This document shows positions 1 through 5,290 of a stretch of DNA of 5,290 bases, in pieces. The notes beneath the pieces were generated by a model. That model saw nothing but the letters and a program-made list of their open reading frames with translations. It was not told the origin of the DNA and searched no databases. Every line of letters starts with the position of its first letter. The first letter of the stretch is position 1. The stretch covers positions 1-5,290 of the forward strand of contig CACXFW010000115.1 in NCBI GenBank assembly GCA_902767065.1, written 5' to 3'. The translations under genes were made by a program, and so were the position numbers. The DNA is from an uncultured Lachnospiraceae bacterium (lineage in GTDB: Bacteria > Bacillota > Clostridia > Lachnospirales > Lachnospiraceae).

Positions 1-70
1 GGTTGCTCATACGAACCTTGATTCTGTGCTTCGATAAATCGAGCACAGAATCAAGAACCGCATGGCAACC
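1..70. repeat. 70-bp imperfect palindrome (long hairpin) upstream of gene 1
   Basis: The two halves pair over almost their whole length. The outer arms GGTTGC (1-6) and GCAACC (65-70) are perfect complements. A second block pairs 8-10 with 62-64 and 12-13 with 59-60, around an A/C mismatch. A symmetric AAC/AAC internal loop (14-16 and 56-58) follows. The core is a perfect 13-bp stem, 17-29 with 43-55, and beyond a one-base bulge TCGAT (31-35) faces ATCGA (38-42) at the tip. No T-run follows on either strand, so it is not a classical intrinsic terminator. It could be a terminator-like or processing hairpin of the upstream transcript, a dispersed palindromic repeat, or a small non-autonomous element. 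It starts at the window edge and may extend further. Confidence 0.8.
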
Positions 71-90
71 GCACAGGTATAAATAATCCT

Positions 91-95
91 GGAGG
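91..95 (+). promoter_or_regulatory. Ribosome binding site fixing the GTG start of gene 1
   Basis: GGAGG lies nine bases before the GTG at 105. It is the strongest Shine-Dalgarno match near the start of this frame. The next in-frame ATG is codon 31, so the site decides for the GTG start. Confidence 0.75.
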
Positions 96-104
96 TTCCT
101 CTCA

Positions 105-1154
105 GTGCCAACAATACAATATGGAAAACAGTCCCTGCCGGCCGGGACGCTTAAGGAAGACAAGAGGGCGGCGAAAAAGATCGGTCCCGTCGGGATGGGG
201 CGAAGAGCCCTCTACCTGAACAGCTTCTATATCAGCCGCATGTATTATGTCCTGTGGACGGAAGTGAAGCGGGTCTATAAGCTGGTCGCCATGTCAAAGG
301 GCGGTTTTACCGGGATCGGGGCCTTTGGGTCCATGAGCTATCTGGTGGTGGAGCTTCGGGACGGCAGGACGAAGAAGTGCCAGATCAAGTATGAGAATCA
401 GACGGATCAGGCGCTGGAATGGATCGCGGCGCATCATCCGGAGATTCCGGTCAGGAGCGAGAATGCCCAGAGGAAGCTGGATGAGAAGGCTCAGCGGGAA
501 AGCCGTGAGATACAGATCCCTCCCGGCGAGGACGCGCAGCGCAGCATCCTCCTGCTTGAAGAGGCGCAGCAGTACCTGGAGGCGGAACCTTCCCTGTACC
601 AGAACCTCAGCCGCGCTGCGGCAAAGAAGAGAGCACAGCAGAATATCCCGGCAGGGCGGCGTGCTCTGGGGATCTCCATCTTTGTCTGCTCGATCGCGCT
701 GCTTGCTGCCGGGATCTTTCTGACGATCCAGAGGGCTCCATACGGCATCTATATGATCCTGTTCGGAGGGGCGTTCCTGCTGTTTTCCCTCTCGGGTAAT
801 CTGATCCCCATCGGCCGGAACTCTCCCAGGAGCATCGAATCACAATGGCAGGATGCGGTCCGTGCGCAGGAGGCGTATCTATCCGGATGGCCCGCCGCGT
901 CTTCAAAGCTTTCAGAACAGGGAATCAAAGGAGGCACGGAAGGCTTTCCCGTTCCGGCCAGGTATGCGCACCCGGTGGTTTTGGAGCGGATGATCCGCGC
1001 CATCCGGCAAGGAAGGGCGAAGGATCCGGATAAGGCGCTCGGGATCGTGAAGGAAGACCTGAAGAAGCTGAACCGGTCCGTTAAGGTATCACAGGAAGAG
1101 TACGATGAGGTTGTAGCGGTGAAACCGATGTTTCTGGTATCAGAATACCAGTAA
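105..1154 (+). CDS. Two-helix membrane protein of unknown function
   Basis: The protein has 349 residues; I cannot place it in a named family. Residues 1-34 are basic. Residues about 35-110 alternate short hydrophobic and charged stretches (ALYLNSFYISRMYYVLWTEV, then YLVVELRDGR) in a pattern resembling small bacterial PH-like beta domains; this is a guess from the pattern, not a family match. Residues about 117-180 are rich in Glu, Gln, Arg and Ala and probably helical or coiled-coil. Two hydrophobic segments follow, about 187-208 and 212-231, separated by only a few residues. They look like a membrane hairpin with both ends on the same side, probably the cytoplasm. The remaining ~115 residues are soluble and charged. 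No signal peptide is visible. The start is a GTG behind GGAGG. Gene 2 begins 39 bases after the stop, so the two are probably co-transcribed. The arrangement suggests a membrane anchor or client for the VWA/AAA+ pair downstream, which is inference from position only. Confidence 0.85.
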   Translation: MPTIQYGKQSLPAGTLKEDKRAAKKIGPVGMGRRALYLNSFYISRMYYVLWTEVKRVYKLVAMSKGGFTGIGAFGSMSYLVVELRDGRTKKCQIKYENQTDQALEWIAAHHPEIPVRSENAQRKLDEKAQRESREIQIPPGEDAQRSILLLEEAQQYLEAEPSLYQNLSRAAAKKRAQQNIPAGRRALGISIFVCSIALLAAGIFLTIQRAPYGIYMILFGGAFLLFSLSGNLIPIGRNSPRSIESQWQDAVRAQEAYLSGWPAASSKLSEQGIKGGTEGFPVPARYAHPVVLERMIRAIRQGRAKDPDKALGIVKEDLKKLNRSVKVSQEEYDEVVAVKPMFLVSEYQ

Positions 1155-1193
1155 GGAACGGTACAGGTCCTGGGGAGTGCAGGGCACAGAACG

Positions 1194-3116
1194 ATGATCA
1201 AGCAGCATTACACCGGCGCTTCCCGCCGGGCGATGAACCTCATATGGAATGCGGCGCAGGATTATGACTGGAACTGTCCGTTTCTTGCGTTTCATCCGAA
1301 TGGGACGCCGGATGACTATCTGAATATGGTAATCGGACTGTCCGCGAAGTGGCTCGACCGGGAGCGCATCACGGACTTTTTCGAACGGCTTGGCACCGGT
1401 CCGACCATCGATGAAGCTTCCTCTTTGCTGTGGCTTGGGATCGAAAGCTGCGTGTATGGGAAGGAACTCCCCTCGCGGCCTGTCCTGGAGGAAATGCGCC
1501 GGCAGCGGGCGCTGGAATTCTTCCGGATCAGCGGGATGCTTTCGGAGCAGCAGATGTCGTTTATGAGTATCCGGGTGTATGACCAGGAGCTGATCAGGTG
1601 GAGCCATGTGCTGGGGCGCAGGGTCCTGGCCGTTACGCCCGGGGCAGTCAGACTGTCGGAAAAGCTGGAATTCTCACCCGAATGGGATTCGGATCAGGTT
1701 CTTGGCAGGATGCATGATATTCTCCGGGATGATTTTCACAGGACACTCTCCCGGACTACGGCCGGGGAGGCGGCTGCGGGATCAGGAATTCTTGGGAAGA
1801 TCGCTGGAGTGTTTGCCAGGAATTCCCATAAGAGCGCGGATCTTCTGACGCTGCGAAAAGGAAGCGGACGGGGCGACGCAAAGAGAAGCGTGCACATTTT
1901 CCATGAGTTTGACCACCGCCTTGGGAGCGTGGATTCAGCGGCGGATCAAGCGTACATGGAAATGGCGTTCGGAAAGTGCATGTATTCGGAAACGGAGATG
2001 GGGATTCTGGAGAAGGCCCTGTGCAGGGACAACGATTCCGGCTGCAGGCTGTGGTTTTCCTCCTGGGAAGAAAAAGGAAGGGACGCCGGGAAGAAAACAG
2101 AGACGAAAGATCCCGGGATGGAAGCAGAGGCGAAAGATGCCGGGAAGGGGGCAGAGGCGAAAGATCCCGGAAAGGGAACAGAGACGAGAGATCCCGGAAA
2201 GGGAACAGAGGCAAAAGATGCCGGAAGAGACCGCAGCTTCGGGAGAACAAAGGAAGCGACGAGGCTCAGACGGGATCAGGAGACACAGTGGAAGAGGAAT
2301 GAAGAATTCTACCGAGCGCATGTGTTCCAGATCAGCGAGAGCATCCGGAACCTGAGCGCGCAGACACAGATCCTCTTTGAATCCTGGCTGAGCTATCTCC
2401 CCGCCAGGGCAAAGAGCGGTAGGCTGGAGGCAGAAAGAGCCTGGCGCCCTGGCGCTGTGTCAGACATGAAGATCTTTCTGGCAGACAGTGAGCCGGATGA
2501 CGCCTCGGTGTGCGTTGACCTTCTCCTGGACGCTTCCCAGTCGAGAATGAATGCGCAGGAGATGATCGCCTCGCAGGCATATGTGATCGCCAGAAGCCTG
2601 GAAGAGGGCCATGTTCCGGTCAGGGTGACGGCATTTCGCTCCCTTCGCGCTTACACGATTCTGCAGACACTGAAGGACTTCGGTGAAAGAGGCGGGGAAG
2701 GAATCTTCCGGTATTATGCCGGAGGATGGAACCGGGACGCTCTGTGCCTGAAGGCCATGCAGTATCTGATGGCAGAAGAGAAAAGGGCCGGGGCCTTCCG
2801 GACAAGGATCCTGATGGTACTCACTGACGCCAGCCCGAATGACTCCATCCCTCTCCCGCCGAAGGAGGGCAGCCTGTTCCCCCGGGAATATGAGGGAGAT
2901 GAACCGGTCAGGGATGCGCAGGAAGCTGTGCGGAGGCTGAGATCGGACGGCGTACTCACCTGCGCGCTGTTCTACGGAGCGACGGCGCATCTGGATGAGG
3001 TGTATCAGATCTATGGAAATCAATATGTCCGCGTCAAAACGCTAACCCAGCTTCCGGGTGCCGTGTGCGAACTGCTGGGAAGGTGTCTTGCCAGGACGAA
3101 TCGGTATACTGGTTAA
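1194..3116 (+). CDS. VWA domain protein, NorD/CobT-like partner of a MoxR ATPase
   Basis: The protein has 640 residues. The N-terminal ~290 are mostly helical-looking and match no domain I recognise. Residues 295-346 are a charged 9-residue tandem repeat, and a helical stretch runs to about 430. The C-terminal ~200 residues are a von Willebrand factor A domain: the MIDAS DxSxS motif is DASQS (446-450) after a hydrophobic strand, a candidate MIDAS Thr is T479, and the third element is TDASPND with D545. An NRD motif (513-515) resembles the NRDG of NorD-type proteins. All expected metal ligands are present, so the domain should bind Mg2+ or another divalent ion and a partner acidic residue. In known pairs such proteins act with a MoxR-class AAA+ ATPase, here encoded next. 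No signal peptide or membrane segment is visible, so it is probably cytoplasmic. The ATG at 1194 has only a weak, distant Shine-Dalgarno (GGGGAG at 1172-1177), and coupling to gene 1 may help. The label NorD would be homology only. Confidence 0.9.
   Translation: MIKQHYTGASRRAMNLIWNAAQDYDWNCPFLAFHPNGTPDDYLNMVIGLSAKWLDRERITDFFERLGTGPTIDEASSLLWLGIESCVYGKELPSRPVLEEMRRQRALEFFRISGMLSEQQMSFMSIRVYDQELIRWSHVLGRRVLAVTPGAVRLSEKLEFSPEWDSDQVLGRMHDILRDDFHRTLSRTTAGEAAAGSGILGKIAGVFARNSHKSADLLTLRKGSGRGDAKRSVHIFHEFDHRLGSVDSAADQAYMEMAFGKCMYSETEMGILEKALCRDNDSGCRLWFSSWEEKGRDAGKKTETKDPGMEAEAKDAGKGAEAKDPGKGTETRDPGKGTEAKDAGRDRSFGRTKEATRLRRDQETQWKRNEEFYRAHVFQISESIRNLSAQTQILFESWLSYLPARAKSGRLEAERAWRPGAVSDMKIFLADSEPDDASVCVDLLLDASQSRMNAQEMIASQAYVIARSLEEGHVPVRVTAFRSLRAYTILQTLKDFGERGGEGIFRYYAGGWNRDALCLKAMQYLMAEEKRAGAFRTRILMVLTDASPNDSIPLPPKEGSLFPREYEGDEPVRDAQEAVRRLRSDGVLTCALFYGATAHLDEVYQIYGNQYVRVKTLTQLPGAVCELLGRCLARTNRYTG
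2076..2231 (+). repeat. 27-bp in-frame tandem repeat in gene 2 linker
   Basis: There are five full 27-bp units, starting at 2076, 2103, 2130, 2157 and 2184, and a 21-bp partial unit at 2211-2231. Each encodes nine residues of the form x-K/R-D-P/A-G-K-G-T/A-E (protein residues 295-346). The units at 2157 and 2184 differ at only two of 27 bases, while the first two have diverged more, which points to recent expansion by slippage or unequal exchange at the downstream end. The encoded segment is charged, Gly/Pro-containing and probably a flexible spacer between the N-terminal half and the VWA half. Confidence 0.92.
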
Positions 3117-3256
3117 CGCCAGCGCTTTCCGGCGCCAAAGCCTGGAAGCCGGTCACGGTATCCGGTATCAGTTAAGGAGCCGGATCCCGTTCGAAAGGTC
3201 CGAAGGACGAAGCAGGTTCGATTACGGGATCTGTATCCGAACGGATCCTGTCAGGA

Positions 3257-3272
3257 ATAAACTATGGTTTAT
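3257..3272 (+). promoter_or_regulatory. Short AT-rich inverted repeat just before the AAA+ gene
   Basis: ATAAAC (3257-3262) and GTTTAT (3267-3272) are perfect complements around TATG. The repeat ends one base before the GAGGAG ribosome binding site (3274-3279), which stands seven bases from the ATG at 3287. It is conspicuously AT-rich against its surroundings. It could be a small operator or an RNA hairpin affecting ribosome access. A 6-bp arm is short, so chance is possible. Confidence 0.35.
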
Positions 3273-3273
3273 A

Positions 3274-3279
3274 GAGGAG
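3274..3279 (+). promoter_or_regulatory. Ribosome binding site of the AAA+ gene
   Basis: GAGGAG lies seven bases before the ATG at 3287. It is a good match to the Shine-Dalgarno consensus and supports independent translation start after the 170-bp gap. Confidence 0.75.
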
Positions 3280-3286
3280 AAGCGGA

Positions 3287-4225
3287 ATGAGAGATCTGGA
3301 ACAGTTTCTGAGGGAAGAAGGCGTATCGGGAGCACTCCTGGATGAGGTTGCCAGGTTTCGAGAACAGTATTCTACAGACGATTCTTTCCGGGAGAGGATC
3401 CCTGCTCCGGCCTGTTTTTATTACGGGAAGGCCGTGTGGGAGAAGGCAATCGCAGCGCTTTTGTGCGGGGAGAATCTTCTTCTGGCAGGACCGAAGGCAA
3501 CCGGGAAAAATGTTCTTGCCGGGAATCTTGCACATCTGTTTGCCCGTCCCCTGTGGAACGTCAGCTTTCATGTGAACGTGGATGCCGCTTACCTGATCGG
3601 ATCAGATACCTACGACGGAACGAAGGTGGTGTTCCGGCCGGGACCGGTGTATCTGTGCGCGAAGAGGGGCGGGTTCGGCGTTCTGGATGAGATCAACATG
3701 GCCCGGAATGAAGCGCTTGCCGTTTTGCACGCGGCGCTGGATTTCAGGCGTGTCATTGATGTGGCCGGATACGATAAGATCGATGTCAGTCCCGCGGCCC
3801 GCCTGATCGGAACCATGAATTACGGATACGCGGGGACGAGAGACCTGAACGAAGCGTTGTGCTCCCGCTTCGCGATCCTGGACATGCCTCTGATTGCCAG
3901 AAACGACCTGCTCCGGCTTCTGGGGGATACCTTCCCGGACATGAAAGAAACGATGCGGCTCCAGTTTGCGGAGCTGTTCTACGAGCTTGAGCGGAAGGCG
4001 GAAAGCGCGGAGGTTTCGGAGCGCGCGCTGGATCTGAGAGGGCTTCTGGACGCTGCCGCGCTGATCCGGAAGGGAGTGTCGAGCGGGGACGCATTGGAGA
4101 TGTGCATTGTGAACAAGACGTTTGACGCATATGAGAGAGGCCTCGTCATGGATGTGATCCGGGCCAGGCTTCCGCTGGATCTGGACAAAGCGGCTGTGTT
4201 TGACAAGACAGAGGTGACAAGCTGA
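3287..4225 (+). CDS. MoxR/NorQ-type AAA+ ATPase
   Basis: The protein has 312 residues, the usual size for this class. The P-loop (Walker A) is GPKATGKN at 68-75, after the strand NLLLA. It keeps the catalytic Lys (K74), but the last position is Asn instead of the Thr/Ser that normally helps coordinate Mg2+. Walker B is VLDEINMA (D134, E135). Sensor 1 is GTMN (N178), in a context (TMNYGYAGTRDLNEAL) very like NorQ/CbbQ. R194 in CSRF is a likely arginine finger, and R246 in SERALDL a likely sensor-2 residue. Family members form hexameric rings that use ATP to remodel a target with a VWA partner; the partner is presumably the protein encoded just upstream. It has no membrane segment, so it is cytoplasmic. 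The gene starts at an ATG behind GAGGAG and its TGA overlaps the next ATG by one base. ATPase activity is likely but should be read with the altered P-loop in mind. Confidence 0.93.
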   Translation: MRDLEQFLREEGVSGALLDEVARFREQYSTDDSFRERIPAPACFYYGKAVWEKAIAALLCGENLLLAGPKATGKNVLAGNLAHLFARPLWNVSFHVNVDAAYLIGSDTYDGTKVVFRPGPVYLCAKRGGFGVLDEINMARNEALAVLHAALDFRRVIDVAGYDKIDVSPAARLIGTMNYGYAGTRDLNEALCSRFAILDMPLIARNDLLRLLGDTFPDMKETMRLQFAELFYELERKAESAEVSERALDLRGLLDAAALIRKGVSSGDALEMCIVNKTFDAYERGLVMDVIRARLPLDLDKAAVFDKTEVTS

Positions 4226-4227
4226 TG
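4211..4227 (+). promoter_or_regulatory. Overlapping stop/start with internal ribosome binding site
   Basis: The TGA of the AAA+ gene (4223-4225) shares its last A with the ATG of the methyltransferase gene (4225-4227). GAGGTG (4211-4216), inside the end of the AAA+ gene, lies eight bases before that ATG. The arrangement is typical of translational coupling within one mRNA and fixes the methyltransferase start. Confidence 0.8.
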
Positions 4228-5290
4228 CCTGAGCTGTTCCCGGAATTATTCGCTGAAACGATGAGAAGGCTTCTGAAGGACGATTTTGAAGACTTCTCGG
4301 CATCCTTTCTTGAGAGCAGGAAAAATGCGCTCCGGGTGAACCGTCTCAAGGATTGCGGCGCAGGCTTTGAAGCATCCGCGCCGTTTCCGGTAACAAGGGT
4401 TCCGTGGACTGACAATGGGTATTATGTCGACTACCGGGACAAGCCGGGACAGCATCCCTGGTACCGGGCCGGAGTGTATTATCTGCAGGAGCCCAGCGCG
4501 ATGGCGCCGGCGCAGATTCTGCCGGTGTCCCCGGGAGACCGTGTGCTTGACCTGTGTGCCGCCCCCGGCGGGAAGGCAACCGAGATCGGCGCCAGGCTTG
4601 CCGGGGAGGGAATCCTGATCGCGAATGAGATCTCCGCCTCCAGAGCGAGAGCCCTGGAGCGCAACATCGAGCTGTTCGGGATCCGGAACTGTGTGGTGAC
4701 AAATGAACCACCCGCAAGACTTGCGCAGCGGTTTGAGGCTTATTTTGACAGGATCCTGGTGGATGCCCCCTGCTCCGGGGAAGGAATGTTCCGCAAGGAT
4801 CCGGACGCGGTTCGTAAATGGAGCGCGGAGAAGGTAAAAGAGTGTGCCGCCATCCAGAGGGAGCTGATTCTTAAGGCTGCGGATATGCTGCGGCCGTCCG
4901 GGTACATGGTTTATTCCACCTGCACCTTTGAACCTGAGGAAAATGAACTGGTCATCGCGCACCTTCTCCGGGAGCGGCCGGACATGGAGCTGGCGGAGAT
5001 TTCCTGCACAGGCGGAAGGGAAACCTTCTCCAGGGCATATACCCTTCAGGAGCTGGCGGACAGGGGATATGGAACCGGAACGCGGGAACGGACACAGCAC
5101 GGGGATAGGCCAGGGATGGATCTGCCTAAAGAGGCGCGGACAGATCCGGTCCGGGAAGCACAAAGCGCCCGGAGCAGGGATCCGCAGACGGATGCGCCGG
5201 AGGGTGTGCGAATGGATCTGTCCAAAGCGGTAAGGATCTGGCCGCATCTTGCAAAAGGAGAAGGACATTTTATCGCGCTCATCAGGAAAA
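4225..5290 (+). CDS. RsmF-type rRNA/tRNA (cytosine-5) methyltransferase, 3' end cut by window
   Basis: The first 355 codons are present and no stop occurs before the window ends. The enzyme class transfers a methyl group from S-adenosylmethionine to C5 of cytosine in RNA. Family motifs are clear: LDLCAAPGGK (108-117) for SAM binding, acidic E135 in ANEIS, motif IV DAPCSGEG (180-187) with C183, and motif VI YSTCTFEPEENE (230-241) with C233. In this family the motif VI Cys attacks the base and the motif IV Cys assists product release; both are present, so the enzyme looks active. The N-terminal part (1-100), with NALRVN and a YYLQEPSAM motif, is typical. WPHLAKGEGHF (339-349) marks the end of the catalytic domain in RsmF-like proteins. 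A C-terminal RNA-binding (PUA-like) part probably lies beyond the window. Residues about 283-333 form an unusually charged insertion before that motif. The exact RNA target cannot be read from sequence; 16S rRNA is the usual annotation. Confidence 0.93.
   Translation, partial: MPELFPELFAETMRRLLKDDFEDFSASFLESRKNALRVNRLKDCGAGFEASAPFPVTRVPWTDNGYYVDYRDKPGQHPWYRAGVYYLQEPSAMAPAQILPVSPGDRVLDLCAAPGGKATEIGARLAGEGILIANEISASRARALERNIELFGIRNCVVTNEPPARLAQRFEAYFDRILVDAPCSGEGMFRKDPDAVRKWSAEKVKECAAIQRELILKAADMLRPSGYMVYSTCTFEPEENELVIAHLLRERPDMELAEISCTGGRETFSRAYTLQELADRGYGTGTRERTQHGDRPGMDLPKEARTDPVREAQSARSRDPQTDAPEGVRMDLSKAVRIWPHLAKGEGHFIALIRK
5116..5235 (+). repeat. Diverged internal repeat in methyltransferase insertion
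   Basis: MDLPKEAR (codons 298-305, bases 5116-5139) recurs as MDLSKAVR (330-337, bases 5212-5235), 96 bases apart in the same frame; 18 of 24 bases match and the first nine are identical. The second copy leads straight into the conserved WPH...GEGHF motif. This suggests that the charged segment between them arose by an in-frame duplication, though with so short a match chance is possible. Confidence 0.4.

Larger units (their letters stand above)
3117..3286 (+). other. Intergenic region rich in inverted repeats, no supported gene
   Basis: This 170-bp gap separates the VWA gene from the AAA+ gene. A perfect 7-bp tandem duplication CGGTATC lies at 3156-3169. CGGATCCCG (3181-3189) can pair with CGGGATCTG (3225-3233) as a 9-bp stem with one G-U, enclosing a small GTCC-GAA-GGAC hairpin (3199-3208; the G at 3198 is unpaired). 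A competing pairing joins CAGGTTCG (3213-3220) with CGAA and CCTG (3238-3241 and 3247-3250). A third small stem is ATCCG/CGGAT around 3235-3246. Such mutually exclusive stems would suit a leader or attenuator, but they could equally be chance in GC-rich DNA. One open frame crosses the region but has no family resemblance and overlaps both neighbours. No convincing -35/-10 pair or T-tract terminator was seen. Confidence 0.5.

Noticed and set aside
1..70. Integron attC site
   Set aside because: The ends lack the GTTRRRY/RYYYAAC core pair, and no integrase or cassette structure is visible.
78..83. TATAAA as a -10 promoter element for gene 1
   Set aside because: A start about seven bases downstream would fall at or next to the ribosome binding site at 91-95, and no -35-like hexamer stands 16-18 bases upstream.
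3160..3235. tRNA-like GGTTCGATTA in the intergenic region
   Set aside because: It resembles a T-loop, but the flanking bases do not form the 5-bp T stem and no acceptor or anticodon arm fits.
3058..3345. 95-codon plus-strand open frame bridging the VWA-AAA+ gap
   Set aside because: It overlaps the ends of both neighbours in another frame, has no good ribosome binding site and shows no domain-like pattern.
1194..4225. Nitric oxide reductase activation operon (norQ/norD)
   Set aside because: The domain match is real, but no norB or norC is in view and the class has many other clients, so a nor function is not supported.
3602..4303. Minus-strand open frame of 233 codons opposite the AAA+ gene
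   Set aside because: It is antisense to the Walker B/sensor region of a well-supported ATPase, and its composition looks like a shadow.
4246..5268. Long minus-strand open frame of 340 codons opposite the methyltransferase
   Set aside because: It lies antisense to a gene with unmistakable catalytic motifs. Strong third-position G/C bias commonly leaves the opposite strand open, and its translation shows no recognisable domain.

Overview
The window is bacterial: it holds four closely packed plus-strand genes, most with Shine-Dalgarno motifs, in GC-rich DNA with a strong G/C bias at third codon positions. The protein set suggests a GC-rich Firmicute of the Clostridia, perhaps Lachnospiraceae. 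That set is a two-helix membrane protein, a NorD-like VWA protein, a NorQ/MoxR-like AAA+ ATPase and an RsmF-type RNA methyltransferase. The taxonomic guess is inference, since the window has no rRNA or other marker.

Layout. Positions 1-70 form a nearly complete imperfect palindrome upstream of the first gene. Gene 1 (105-1154) begins at a GTG behind a clear GGAGG and encodes a 349-residue protein with a possible N-terminal PH-like region and a C-terminal two-helix membrane hairpin; I cannot assign a function. Gene 2 (1194-3116) encodes a 640-residue protein with an uncharacterised N-terminal half, a charged linker made of 27-bp tandem repeats, and a C-terminal VWA domain with an intact MIDAS metal site. 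A 170-bp gap follows, without a supported gene but rich in inverted repeats. Gene 3 (3287-4225) is a MoxR/NorQ-type AAA+ ATPase whose P-loop ends in GKN instead of GKT/S. Gene 4 (4225 to the window end, incomplete) overlaps gene 3 by one base and is an m5C RNA methyltransferase of the NOL1/NOP2/Sun (RsmF-like) group.

How they fit together. A MoxR-class ATPase beside a VWA protein is a recurring pair (NorQ-NorD, CbbQ-CbbO, RavA-ViaA, and the chelatase ChlI/BchI-ChlD/BchD) in which the ATPase hexamer and its MIDAS-bearing partner remodel a target or help insert a metal. The membrane protein just upstream is the best candidate for a third partner, either anchor or target. No nitric oxide reductase, RuBisCO, gas-vesicle or cobaltochelatase gene is visible, so names such as NorD and NorQ describe homology only. 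The methyltransferase is probably a housekeeping gene that is co-transcribed and translationally coupled to the ATPase gene. I see no transposase, integrase, CRISPR array, tRNA or rRNA.
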